Below are positions 34,601 through 43,565 of a stretch of 64,000 nt of DNA, one piece after another (within the stretch, counting starts at the first letter, position 1; every line of letters starts with the position of its first letter). Where the stretch lies: the NCBI GenBank assembly GCA_029964075.1, contig CM057149.1, forward strand, positions 32,942,900 through 33,006,899, in the 5' to 3' direction. A program made the translations under genes and the position numbers. The stretch is from Patiria pectinifera (taxonomy: Eukaryota > Echinodermata > Asteroidea > Valvatida > Asterinidae). The notes under the pieces were generated by a model that was not told where the DNA came from, ran no database searches, and worked only from the letters and a program-made list of their open reading frames with translations.

Positions 34601-37175
34601 TAACGTTTTGCCAATGTGGCCAACTTGTAAGGATGAAACAAATTATCACAGGTATACGTACTGAGAAAATAAGACTTACATCCAGAAGTTGGAGATTGTT
34701 CCATGGCTCATCAATCTACAAGAATAGAAAAATTATAAACAACAAATAATTAATTTGTCTCAAATCAATTTCCGATCGGTGTCTATCTAATTATTTGTTT
34801 CACAAGTCATTACCTCTCGGAGTGGTCCCCGTTTGCTATTGGTCAGATTTTGCAGCATTGCTATGTTACTAGCATTGAGATGTTTTGGCTCGATCCCTGG
34901 CTACATTAGTCTGAGCATCACCCGTAGTTATCCAAAGGAGCCCTCTCCGTATAAAAAACGTCTGATTTCATGTGAGCAATGCAAATTCTATGCGAATCCG
35001 TGCACCAGCCAATCGAAGTAAATCGATGTAATTTGTATCAATGCAAAGTTTGGGCTTTAAATACAAAATCTCAAAATGGGCTCTTTTTTACGTGATGTGT
35101 CTTACCTGAAGTTCACGTTGGGTCTTTGCGGCAAACGAAAACCAAGGATCGACTGGCACTTTGCCAGGCATACAGTAACCCCCTGATGTGCACTATGTGG
35201 GGAAAAAAATCGAGGTCCCAAAAATGTCAGTGAATAATTTCGTGAATGATATGGGGTCTTCTGATTGACGAACAGAGCACATGTTCGCAACGTCGAGTTA
35301 CTGGGTCTTCTCAGAACCACACAATTCACACGGTGTTACCGCAAACATTCCATTCTACGTTTAGTGTTGTGATTTTTGAAGAATTTCGATATGTTGCAGA
35401 CAAAAATGAGAGTATTATGTACATCTGAAATTTCTCACTTCCTAGTATCATGAATCGTCGTCATTGAGCTATAACTGCAGTCCCCACTTGGGGGGGGCTC
35501 ATGTTATTGTAGTGAATACACGTAATGACTATATGTTTATAAGTGTTGCATAATAAACCAGCATTGTCTTACGCAGGGTTGGCAGGAGGCAAGTAAGTGG
35601 TGCAGCACATTTCCCAATCTGTACGTAGGACTCACACCAATTATCACCTGGGGAACCCCGAGACTGAGAAGTGTCGCTCAGAATATACCTCTCGAACGAC
35701 TGCTTCTGGAAACGGACTCCCCCTACTTTGTGCCTAGCGATCTTGCTAAAACAACAACCTTCAGCATCCCTACGATGGCCAAAGTAGTGGCGCAGGAAGT
35801 AGCTCGTGTCAAAGGTCTAGAAGTTGAGGAAGTGTTGACGCAGTGCATCAAAAACACCGGAAACACGTACCCGTTTAACCTATAAACCTTTCTGCACTTG
35901 ATTGGCAAACTGCATTTTTGTTCCCACATATGTCTTTTTATCACATGTTGATGGCGTAATGAGGATTTTTTTGGAAAAATATGTTGCCAACCACGGCTTC
36001 AGTTTATGCGCTTACGGCAGCCCATACAAAATGTTTACAAACAAAAGAAAGGCCTATAAGTTTTGTTCATGTGATAAATGCTTACTTGTATCGCTTTTGA
36101 ATCACTTGGCATTGCAAACGCCGATATGACATTCTATGATGAACAGTAATTATGCAGGAACATAAGTACATTTTGTACATGTATACATTTAGTTTGTACA
36201 TGTGGGGTTTTTTTCCCACTGGAACAGAGAAAAAAATCCAGAAACATTTGCTTAAAATGGAAATGGGTTAGCTGATAGTCGAGGTGTCCATTAATTTGAT
36301 TTGTAGAATTTGATACTTATTAGGTACACACTACGTAGTTTAACATACAGATGGTTTAGGTCAATTATTAATTTTGACTGTAATATAATATTTGGAAAAG
36401 GTTATATGATCGAAGGGCAAGTTATAACAATTTTATTTTTATCGACAAATAGCTGCAGGTATATTTAAGTTGCATTGGATTAAGGCACTATCAATCGTAA
36501 CCGCTTATATAAAGTAATTTTTTTTTTATGTGACATCGCAATAAAGGCTGGCAATGAGTAACCCACCATCTTTTCCTCAAAAAAACATTGGTTAAAGTGG
36601 TCACAAATTGCCTCAGATCGCACCACAGAGCATCTAGAATCCAAAAAAATTTCGGGGCCCTTAAACGAATTTTTTTTACCCCCTTTTTTTGGGATCCACA
36701 TTTTTTCTGCCCCCCCCCCCAAATTGTGTTCTGGATCCGCCCTTGTATAAGTGTTGCATAATAAACTAGTCGGGCGTGACCGGTGGCTGGGCAGCATTCT
36801 GCAGCCCTGCCGCACGGCAGTACATGTCCAGCAATACCAGAGTGAGCGTCAATTCATTGTCTGTTCCCTCCAGGACCAGCGGGCGCGGGGCCCCGACCTA
36901 TTAACTTAAGGTACGAATTGCAACATTATGGAGGATGCGCTAAATGAGTTCCCAACAAAAATAGGTCATTGTTTGCCCCCCCCCCCAATTCTGGGCGATT
37001 TGGGCCGGGTACGGCTTGCTTGCCTCGGGTGGCGAGCTATATGCCCCCACTAGTACGTTTCTGTTTTATACGACTGGAGACAATCGAAATCACTCACTTC
37101 TGTGCAGCCGACTTCCTCGCTGATACCTGTGCACTGACCGTTGGATGCTGCCTTAGCTGCAATGAGACAAAATGC
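22633..37175 (-). CDS. PLC-like phosphodiesterase, secreted or GPI-anchored, with Cys-rich C-terminal region
   Basis: Minus-strand exons in gene order: 37175-37098, 35192-35106, 34715-34680, 34490-34451, 33763-33621, 32108-31872, 31321-31187, 30927-30829, 24525-24343, 23755-23569 and 22791-22633. Phases agree at every junction except 30829 to 24525, where an exon is probably missing from my model. Motifs in order: hydrophobic 'AFCLIAAKAAS' then a Cys-rich stretch; 'WNNLQLLD' joined to 'AHNAYNARVFGYG', with the catalytic His of PLC-like TIM-barrel enzymes (HNAY); 'FSLTDLLNMGIRGLEVDFWW'; 'IGDWLNQ'; 'FFGDRILTPSEL'; 'VWPTMKHMRK'; 'GKNIVIAASGEAYTHGDVYI'. Then comes a region with 'FTWAEGQPSEPLDADSCVWI' and 'DWRWYLSDDC', lectin-like in look, then 'CPSGYAFSVPQDGY' and 'LWLNYT'. 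The C-terminus is hydrophobic ('CLSSLLFLVTLGVVKMLIE'), consistent with a GPI signal or a membrane segment. The start codon is not found; it lies right of 37175. Confidence 0.8.
22985..23225 (+). repeat. Dispersed repeat, copy 1 of three ('gcagattcggcgatta')
   Basis: Shared with 63255-63482 (same strand) and 33930-34175 (inverted). Blocks: 'gcagattcggcgattaa', 'gcgggcgccttct', 'acatgg', 'ccaatcaacagct', 'aaatgacgtcac' and 'aaagtcgactc'. It lies in the last intron of the PLC-like gene. Confidence 0.75.
24012..24084. repeat. Perfect 26-bp inverted repeat (hairpin) with TGACGTAA cores
   Basis: Arms 24012-24037 and 24059-24084 are exact reverse complements, separated by 21 bp. Each arm contains 'cgtgacgtaata', a CREB/ATF-like site. 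It is intronic in the PLC-like gene. Confidence 0.85.
25223..25294 (+). tRNA. tRNA-Glu(CTC), copy 1
   Basis: It is 72 nt. Acceptor TCCCATA/TGTGGGA (with one G-T pair), D arm with 'gtctagtggttaggat', anticodon loop CTCTCAT (CTC), T arm 'cccgggttcgattcccgg'. It lies antisense to the PLC-like gene within its intron. A T7 run follows. Confidence 0.93.
25481..25553 (-). tRNA. tRNA-Ile(GAT), copy 1
   Basis: On the minus strand: acceptor GGTCGGT/ATTGACC, D stem GCTC/GAGC, anticodon stem TCGTG/CGCGA, loop CTGATAA, so the anticodon is GAT. The T stem is GTGGG/CCCAC. The body resembles eukaryotic tRNA-Ile, where AAT is the usual anticodon; GAT is uncommon in animal nuclear genes. Confidence 0.88.
25687..25758 (+). 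tRNA. tRNA-Glu(CTC), copy 2
   Basis: 72 nt; differs from copy 1 by two bases in the anticodon arm ('ctcaccgccgtgg'). The flanks on both sides repeat those of copy 1 ('tgaggtttttt', 'atagatactgtctgattcgg'). Confidence 0.93.
25855..25895 (-). pseudogene. tRNA-Ile(GAT) pseudogene, internal deletions
   Basis: Only the 3' end ('tggtcaatg') and the anticodon arm ('accttcgcgttatcagcacg') of the Ile gene remain. The T arm and D arm are lost, while the flanks still match copy 1. Confidence 0.8.
26026..26097 (+). tRNA. tRNA-Glu(CTC), copy 3
   Basis: 72 nt, identical to copy 2, with the same flanks, so it is a recent duplicate. Confidence 0.93.
26268..26340 (-). tRNA. tRNA-Ile(GAT), copy 2 (some mismatches)
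   Basis: 73 nt with the same cloverleaf as copy 1, but the anticodon stem has an A-C mismatch (TCATG/CACGA) and the D loop is changed. The anticodon GAT is kept. It may be functional or decaying. Confidence 0.75.
26932..27003 (+). tRNA. tRNA-Glu(CTC), copy 4
   Basis: 72 nt; like copy 2 but base 32 of the anticodon loop is A ('gatctcacc'). Its flanks differ from copies 1-3. Confidence 0.88.
27121..27198 (-). pseudogene. tRNA-Ile pseudogene
   Basis: The alignable Ile gene is much mutated: 'ggtcaatgtggagatcgaac' at the 3' end, a changed anticodon arm and insertion, and a degraded D arm ('cactgagctaatcgg'). Confidence 0.65.
27691..27762 (+). tRNA. tRNA-Glu(CTC), copy 5
   Basis: 72 nt; one acceptor-stem mismatch caused by 'gtgaggga' at the 3' side in place of 'gtgtggga'. 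All other arms are intact. A partial tRNA-Glu fragment lies 150 bp upstream at about 27563-27600. Confidence 0.85.
28622..28694 (-). tRNA. tRNA-Ile(GAT), copy 3
   Basis: 73 nt with the same arms as copy 1. The acceptor is GGTCGAT/ATTGACC, which pairs slightly better. The anticodon is GAT. Confidence 0.88.
29382..29406 (+). repeat. (aaacc)n microsatellite
   Basis: Five tandem copies of 'aaacc' at the end of what may be a retroposed A-rich tail ('gagtaataaaccaaacc'). Intronic in the PLC-like gene. Confidence 0.8.
30358..30733. repeat. Inverted-repeat element next to a PLC-like exon
   Basis: Left 'gttagagggaaaataactcc' and right 'ggagttattttccctctaat' are inverted copies about 350 bp apart, and inside is a small palindrome ('gttgactttaaagtcaac'). 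Non-coding and intronic. Confidence 0.7.
32335..32524. repeat. Near-perfect long hairpin (arms about 86 bp, loop 18 bp)
   Basis: The left arm 32335-32420 and right arm 32439-32524 are inverted copies with only a handful of differences. Shared blocks include 'ctattcgctcttttcacac', 'gggcatgcag', 'cctcgatctggcaact' and 'atagccggttcagtgat'. It lies in the intron between 33621 and 32108 of the PLC-like gene, so it would be transcribed as a long hairpin RNA. Confidence 0.88.
33930..34175 (-). repeat. Dispersed repeat, copy 2 of three, inverted
   Basis: Reverse complement of the copies at 22985-23225 and 63255-63482: 'gagtcgacttt', 'agctgttgattggtcaat', 'agaaggcgcccgc', 'tcgccgaatctgc'. Intronic in the PLC-like gene. 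Confidence 0.75.
35577..35885 (+). CDS. TatD-type DNase, last exon (antisense in a PLC-like intron)
   Basis: The acceptor 'cttacgcag' is followed by an open frame to TAA at 35883-35885. It reads W-x-E-A-S-K-W, 'FPNLYVGLTPIITW', then 'IPLERLLLETDSPYFVP' and near the end 'VKGLEVEEVLTQC'. 'LLLETDSPY' is the metal-binding Asp motif of TatD hydrolases, and the layout fits the C-terminal quarter of TATDN2-like proteins (Mg-dependent DNase family). I could not find earlier exons on this strand, and earlier exons would have to interleave with the opposite-strand PLC-like gene. So it may be a gene with far-off 5' exons or a displaced fragment. The frame is intact. Confidence 0.72.
   Translation, partial: GWQEASKWCSTFPNLYVGLTPIITWGTPRLRSVAQNIPLERLLLETDSPYFVPSDLAKTTTFSIPTMAKVVAQEVARVKGLEVEEVLTQCIKNTGNTYPFNL
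36580..36665 (-). repeat. Inverted copy of the 'tctgaggcaatttct' repeat
   Basis: It is the reverse complement of the units at 37735-37800 and 37930-38030: 'cctcagatc', 'caccacagagcatct', 'tttcggggcccttaa'. It is adjacent to a poly-C run at 36711-36721. Confidence 0.7.
36770..36905. other. Short GC-rich segment, open on both strands, unidentified
   Basis: About 130 bp with GC content far above the surroundings. On minus, an open frame reads 'LVLEGTDNELTLTLVLL' then 'DMYCRAAGLQNAAQPP' to a stop; the plus strand is also open to TAA at about 36903. The upstream 24 bp ('ataagtgttgcataataaac') are duplicated just before the TatD exon at 35538-35561. I cannot assign a family. Confidence 0.35.
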
Positions 37176-37383
37176 CTAAAGAAAGAAACACAAGGCATGG
37201 ATTCATGAAAAACATTCAAGGCAAGTATAACATAAAGCATTTGTTAAGGTACACGTTAACTGTATGCACTCAGTAAACATTTTTTTTATTGCCCGTCGCG
37301 CATTTTGTTATTGCCCGTGTTGTTATTATGTAAATTTTGAACAATTATAAGATGAAATGTCGGTACCCGCTGCTATGTACATC

Positions 37384-38204
37384 CAGTGGCGTAGCCAGGA
37401 ATTTTTCAGTGGGGGGCTGGGGGGCTGGAACATTTCATGGGGGCGTCAAGCAGGGGCGTCAATCGCTTCTCAAAAGTGGGGGGGGGGAATACCTTGATCA
37501 TTACTGATGCAAGCGCGAAGCGCGAAGCGCGAAGCCCTTACGGCGTGGGGTTTCTAGATGTTCTGTGGTGTGATTTGGAGCAATTTCTTACGACTTTCCT
37601 CCATGCTTTAACTAATATTTTCTTGGCAAAAGATAATTATTTGAACATCGTTTTCGAGGTTGGAGACATTGAATCAGCTATCGGTATTCTGAGCTATTGG
37701 CGTGGGGTTCGGGCCCGCTTAAGGGCCCCGAAAAAAAATGGATTTTCGATGCTCTGTGGTGTGATCTGAGGCAATGTCTTACCACTTTAACCAATAATTA
37801 TCTTAGCACAAAAGATAATAATCTAAACATAATTTTCGAGGGTTTTTCAGCTAAAGGCATATTGTGAACATTGTTTTCGAGGTTGGAGTCATTGAATCAG
37901 CTACCAGAATTCTGAGCTATAGGCGTGGGGTTCGGGGCCCGCTTAAGGACCCCGAAAAATTTTGGATTCTAAATGCTCTGTGGTGCTATCTGAGGCAATT
38001 TCTGACCACTTTAACCAATATTTTCTAAGCAAAAGATACATTGTAGTACATAATAGGGCCCATGGCGTCATGTAGATCAATGATATTTTTTTTAGAAACT
38101 CAAAATCTCAGTGGGGGGGGGGGCGACTGGGGGGCGACAAGGTTTCATGGGGGGGGCGGTCGCCCCCCCCCCCCCCACGCCCCCCGGTGGCTACGCCACT
38201 GTGT
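37384..38204. mobile_element. Poly-G/C element with 'cagtggcgtagcca' terminal inverted repeats
   Basis: It begins 'cagtggcgtagccagg' and ends 'ccggtggctacgccactg'. Inside are three related units ('cgtggggttcgggcc', 'gcttaagggccccgaaaaa', 'tgctctgtggtgtgatctga', 'aattatcttagcaaaagata') and the short tandem 'cgcgaag' at 37512-37534. Non-autonomous, about 820 bp, and the clearest full-length copy of this family in the window. Confidence 0.75.
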
Positions 38205-38237
38205 ACATCAGATTCGAACCGAACAACCCATCCCGTT

Positions 38238-38310
38238 AGCTCGGTGGTCGAGTGGTAAGACATCTGCATTAGAAAGCAGGAGGTCGTGGGTTCGAGTCCC
38301 ACCCGAGTGA
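38238..38310 (+). tRNA. tRNA-like sequence with an 8-nt anticodon loop
   Basis: It folds as acceptor AGCTCGG/CCGAGTG, D stem GTC/GAC, anticodon stem TCTGC/GCAGG, T stem GTGGG/CCCAC with loop TTCGAGT. The anticodon loop is ATTAGAAA (8 nt), so the anticodon is ambiguous (TAG or AGA). The variable loop is short, unlike normal Leu or Ser tRNAs, and the first acceptor pair is A-G. It is probably a tRNA-derived SINE head or pseudogene. A T7 run follows. Confidence 0.5.
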
Positions 38311-38569
38311 TTTTTTTCGAACTTTCACTCGGGAGGTAACACACTGAGTATACAGTGTTTAAACGTCGGTGAAGGGCAAAACCTAATTTAATTTTGAACA
38401 AGTATACATACATAGATATACTATGTGAGTCGTGTTAACGCCATCCTGTATTAAATTATATTGTGGTTTTAGGTTTTTTTTAAAGTGAGTGATTTGTTTC
38501 AATTATAATTCATAAACAAAACAAACAATCAAGTTCAAACTGTAGGATCTCATAGACCATGCAGTCGTG

Positions 38570-38715
38570 TACTTGAAGTGTTTGACAGTTACTTTTGGGG
38601 TTACCGGAAGGTCAAAGCTAAATTTGACATAAGTATACACACGTACAGAAATGTGAGTCATGCACTTAGAGTTCTTGATCGTTACTTCCGGGGTTACCGG
38701 AAGGTCAAAGTTACG
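38570..38715 (+). repeat. Direct repeat, about 115-bp period, two copies
   Basis: Copies share 'gttact(t/t)c(t/c)(g)ggggttaccggaaggtcaaag' (key block 'ggggttaccggaaggtcaaa') at 38596-38616 and 38691-38711, plus related upstream text. Non-coding. Confidence 0.65.
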
Positions 38716-38974
38716 CGAATTCAAAATACCGAAAAAGCGTCAATATTGAAACAAAATTTATCTTAAACGGTTCAAGAGATGAAGATGAAACCTTGTATTT
38801 TTTTTGGTAATATTTTTAAATGTTGTTTTTATGCCTACCTGCAACTGCAAAACCGTGAATGCATCCCGATGCATCGCTGCTGTTATTTTAACGTTTCCAC
38901 GGCACGCTTTCTCAACAAGTGTCACTTAGGCCATCAGCTTCGGTCCAAAATTTTGGCCACCGGTATCAAATGAG

Positions 38975-39200
38975 GGGAATAATCGTCATAGCGATTTTTG
39001 GCAAGGTATACACCTCAAGAGTTGGAAAATATGTGATAGCATTGCAACGATGGCAGTTTTTTGGGTGTTATCACCTTTTTTTTCCAAGTGTCCATCAAAA
39101 TGCTTGTCACCACGCTAAAGGGCGGTATACCTTCCCGCATGCGCAATATAAGCATTTATGCCCTGATTTGATACTGACCAAACCCTCAGGCTGATGGCCT
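38975..39200 (+). repeat. Dispersed repeat, second copy of the sequence at window start
   Basis: 38998-39085 matches the reverse complement of about 10-105. It ends near 'aggctgatggcctaa' at 39188. Confidence 0.55.
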
Positions 39201-39232
39201 AACTTATTTTGTAATGCATTCCAAATATCAGT

Positions 39233-39496
39233 CCCATGGGCGTCGCGAGGGGGGGCAAGGGGGGCACTTGCCCCCCCCCCCCCGGAAAAGCACCCCAAAA
39301 AACAAAAAAAAAGGAAGAAAAAAACAACAACAAAAGTCATAGTGGTGTAAATTTAATGAGTTGCGGGGGGGGGCAAAATGTCCCTACCCCCCTCTAAAAC
39401 TGATAAATCGAGAATTTGTTGGAAAATACAAGATTTTTGGGGGGGAAAAAATATGTTTTGCCCCCCTCTAGAAAAAAATCCCGGCGACACCCATGA
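39233..39496. repeat. Poly-G/C element with 'catgggcgtcgc' inverted ends
   Basis: Left 'catgggcgtcgcgaggg' and right 'ccggcgacacccatg' are inverted. Inside are C14-15 and G runs and 'ttttgccccc' motifs. A relative of the 37384-38204 family. Confidence 0.65.
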
Positions 39497-39944
39497 TCAG
39501 GCCTGAGCTTTGGCTCGACTTTTGCTGTGAAAAGATTATCCAAGTGACCGTCTCGAATAGAGACCATTTCAACACCCTCCCCGTCCTCTCATCTCGGGCC
39601 TCCAACGAATTCAGATTTTCGGCTATTGTAACTGATAAAAGCTCCGTACTTTAAGTTCATTTATTTAGGTAGTAACATATTGAAGTGAATTTAAATTAAA
39701 TGTATGCCTACCTTCAAGATAAAAATAGTGAATACAACCCGATGCATCTTTGCTGTTACATGTACCTCACGTTTCCACAACACGCTTTCTCAATAGAACC
39801 TTTAAATTGTATCACATCGCAGAGAAAAGGCCGTCTATACTCGGCAACAAGTCACGTACTCACTGTTAGCGTCCTGTACCTACACTCAGCAGTCAGATAC
39901 TGCTGGTAAATATACATGTAAACCGTTGACCTTTAACCCCTGGC

Positions 39945-40485
39945 ATGCTGATCATGAGTTCGAGTAGCTCACCCGAGTGGACTCGTGTTAGCCCCGTGTC
40001 GTTCGATTAGTTCTGACGTCATTCTCACCCGGGTCAGCCACCACAGACCCTGGTCGTGGAGCAGAGTCACTGGTGGAAATACGTCACACGTCAAGCGATG
40101 TTCACTCCAAGAAACGGACAAATATGGCAGCCGGACAGTAAAATAGACTCAAGTGGACCCAAACATCAACTTTATTTGAAGTCTAAACGTAATATTATTT
40201 GTTGAGTTCATTGCGACTTTAGGGACTATTATATAACTCCATCCCAACTTTGTTACTTTTTACGATTGATTATTGAAGGAAAAGCAGTAAATTTCAAAAT
40301 ACAGACCCAGTCCGAAAATGGCGTTTTGTCAATGGCTACAGCGGAGGCTATATTGATGTCCATGTGAGGATCACAGGTGGCGCGTTGGACCGTTCGATTT
40401 GCCTTGCTCTCGTGGCTAACCCGTCTGCCTAGTACCCGAGTCGATCCGGGTGAGCCACTCGAACGCATTACGAGACATGAGCACG
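39945..40485. repeat. Foldback element, imperfect inverted ends about 50-60 bp
   Basis: Left 'gatcatgagttcgagtagct' continuing 'cacccgagtggactcg' and right 'cgagtcgatccgggtgagcc' continuing 'actcgaacgcattacgagac' are inverted. No coding content inside. Confidence 0.6.
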
Positions 40486-40659
40486 CTTATTTGCAAATTA
40501 GGAAGGGAGAGCACGTGGCCAACTTAGAATATGTTTATTTATGCAAGTGTCGCGCTGAGATTCAAATGACGTAGGAGAAAGTGCATGCAGAGGCCAAGTC
40601 AAGTTGCGCATCAGTACGCTATTTCTTGGTGGAAAAACCTTGATTTGGTCATTCTGGAT

Positions 40660-41095
40660 TGGTCTGGTGTCCCCACTTGGTTTTGGGTCTGGTGTACCCA
40701 CTTGGTGTTTGGGTCCCATGTACCCACTTGGTTTTGGGTCTGGTGTACGTACCCACTTGGTTTTGGGTCTGGTGTACCCACTTGGTGTTTGGGTCCCATG
40801 TACCCACTTGGTTTTTTGGTCTGGTGTACGTACCCACTTGGTTTTGGGTTGGGTGTACCCACTTGGTGTTTGGGTCCCATGTACCCACTTGGTTTTGGGT
40901 CTGGTGTACGTACCCACTTGGTTTTTGGTCTAGTGTACCCACTTGGTTTTGGGTCTGGTGTACCGGTTTTTGGTCTGGTCTACCCATTACCCATTTAGTT
41001 TTTGGGTCTGGTGTCCCCACTTGGTTTTGTGGTGTACCCGCTTGGTTTTGGGTCTGATGTACCCACTTGGTTTTTGGGTCTGGTGTACTCACTTA
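40660..41095 (+). repeat. Minisatellite 'tacccacttggttttgggtc', about 20 units
   Basis: The basic unit is 23-30 bp: 'gtacccacttggttttgggt' followed by 'ctggt'. A higher-order pattern alternates a variant with 'cttggtgtttgggtcccat' and another with 'gtacgtaccc'. Long open frames cross it on both strands only because the repeat lacks stop codons. Confidence 0.9.
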
Positions 41096-43129
41096 TTATT
41101 TTGATTGAATGTCCGGCTTTGCCAGAAATTCAGTATCCGGCAAAATGGGTGAATACAAATATTTGACTGTGGCACACACAGGCTAGGCATAGATATCAGT
41201 TATCATATGTTTTAAGTCTTCATTAGAGTCTGAGTATATGTGATACTTATTTTCTCATATGCGCTGTTCATTATATATTTGCAGCTTATTATAAGGTTCA
41301 GTTAGAATGGGGTCATTTAGACTGTATAGAAATTCATGAATTATAAACTTAATAATCTGGATGCAAATATTGATATGATTTAAATTCTGCCAAGAATAAT
41401 ACTAATCATCAGATAATCGGGCAGGAATCTGTCCACAGATCTGGATTATGTTGACTTTTTAAAATCAAACTCGAGTGTTCCTTTGGATATTTTGCTTGGG
41501 TGTCAATCTAGTTGCTCGGATGCACGCGTTATCTTCCGTCGTTGCTGTGCTTGTCTCAAGTACCGCGCATGCGCCAAAGATAGGGCTCCAGAAACAAAAG
41601 TTCGGCCCAGAATTTTAACACCCGAGTCGTGTGTGAGATACGTACGTCAAAAGAAAACCTCAAAAATTCTTACTTTATTAATAAAAAAGGAAGTCCCTTA
41701 ATTTTTTTATTTTAAGTTTAGAAATTATATTTCAATATGGTCATTTTTCATATAGTGTTACTTACAATCTCAAACTGGACAAAAATTAAATAAGAAGTAT
41801 ATTATATACACAGATCTTAAATACTGGATAAGCAAATGTACGACAACATTTAATAGGCATTAGTTGAAGCAAGTTGCTTTTGTATAGTGTATACCCTAAC
41901 CTATTGACAGACAAACGTACACTACCGAAAAACAGTGACAAAACATGACGAAGGACAAAACATACACATATGCACACAGAGACGTACTTTACATAACTCT
42001 TGAGGACAAGGCGTTGTCTTTCCCTTTATCCCCATAAAATAACACTCTCTCATAGACTGAGCACACAAGCTCACGATCGAGGACCGTTTACAACAAAAGA
42101 TGAACGCTCGAGGACAAGGAAGCTATTTGTATTTGTTCATAGAAATATATATACTAAAAATAATGGGACCCCCCCCCCACTGCTCTGACAACCCCCCCCC
42201 CCCCCAAAAAAAATTATGACAATTATACCGGTAATATATCCGCATGTGCACAACATCTGGACGGAGCCAGCTTGGTTATGGGGGGATTTGTACACTATTC
42301 ACCAAGAAAGTGTTCGTGATCGTCGGATTTAAAGAGCGTTCCCATTGAAAGTATGGTACGAACCCCCCCCCCCCCCCCCCCCCCCCCCATTGATTTTACG
42401 GAGGCCAAGTGTCGGGATCCGAGAAAAAAACCTGTCTACATTTCAGCATTGATTTGCTGAGGAAACCCCCCCCCCCCCGGCAAAATGCCTGAATCCGGCG
42501 CTGGTACTGCTTCGGGTGTTATACAAATGAATTTCAGAGATTAATGTAAATAAGGAGTTAAAACGAGGATGTATTATTTATCAATCTATACATACATTTG
42601 CACAGATTAATAAAGGTACAGATTTGCAAATATATGAATTTGGGAGTTGTTGGGCAGTGTAAGTCTTACTAATGGAGATCAATGAGTATAACCAACTGGA
42701 ACCGCGCGTTTCTGCAAAATGAACAGTTTTTTTTGTATTAGGATGGTAAACCACCCCAAGTCAAAATTGAACAGTTTCACAAAATTACTCAAGGTTAATC
42801 AGATTGTACTGGGGATTTTATATTTTTAAACGGTTCATTATATGCCAAAAACAAATTGCATTTTTGTCGCTGTATCGTCAATATGGCATTCTCGTTGTGC
42901 CCAGCTTTAGTTCTTTTTGCTTGACTTAGACATGAATCATATAAATTAAAGAAACAGATTGAGAATGTTTATTCTGATCGGCACAGAAAATCATATACAT
43001 GTATTTTGAATGTAGTCTATGGGGTAAGGATATTTTGGTTTAGCCGAGATCCAAGATACTGAGGGCGCTCTTTGAAACGTCAAAAAATGCAGTTGTGGAT
43101 GAATGTTTCTTCTTCCCAACTCGTTCAGG
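41096..43129. other. No gene seen; poly-C elements
   Basis: AT-rich DNA. C-run elements lie at 42170-42210 and 42355-42500, the latter with a 26-nt C run (42363-42388). Their text ('ttttacggaggccaagtgtc', 'cagcat') matches copies near 11515 and 29835. Confidence 0.5.
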
Positions 43130-43135
43130 GATGCA

Positions 43136-43565
43136 GTCGAGTACAACACAAGTGCAGTCACAAGTAAATCACAAGTGCAGTCACAAGTAAATCACAATTC
43201 CAGTCACAAGTACATCACAAGTCCAGTCACAAGTAAATCACAAGTTCGGTCACAAGTCCAGTTACAAGAAAATCACATGTTCGGTCACAAGTCCAGTCAC
43301 GAGTGAATCATAAGAGTAAATCACAAGTCCAGTCACAAGTATCACAAGTTCCGTCACAAGTCCAGTTACAAGTAAATCACATGTTCGGTCACAAGTCCAG
43401 TCACGAGTTCCGTTCAGTCACAAGTCCATTCACAAGTCCAGTCTGTCCAGTCACAAGTGACAGTGCATGAACAATTAAAAAGGAATTCCTTTGTCACAGT
43501 AGCTTGTGATTTGAGGACTTGTGATATACTTGCAGTGGTCTTTCGTCAAGCGATTGTGACTTACT
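43136..43565. repeat. Foldback element with expanded 'agtcacaagt' minisatellite arm, copy A
   Basis: About 30 copies of 'gtcacaagt' or 'atcacaagt' run 43150-43460. Then comes the core 'aaaggaattcctttgtcacag' type sequence (43480-43500), then inverted short arms ('gcttgtgattt', 'gacttgtgata'). The same plan occurs at 46215-46400 and 59825-60010. Confidence 0.75.

Noticed and set aside
40498..41092. Long Trp/Pro-rich open frames on both strands
   Set aside because: They follow the period of the minisatellite and are open on both strands at once.
43136..43460. CRISPR-like array
   Set aside because: Repeat units are about 10-30 bp with no spacers of even size, in a eukaryotic genome; it is a minisatellite.
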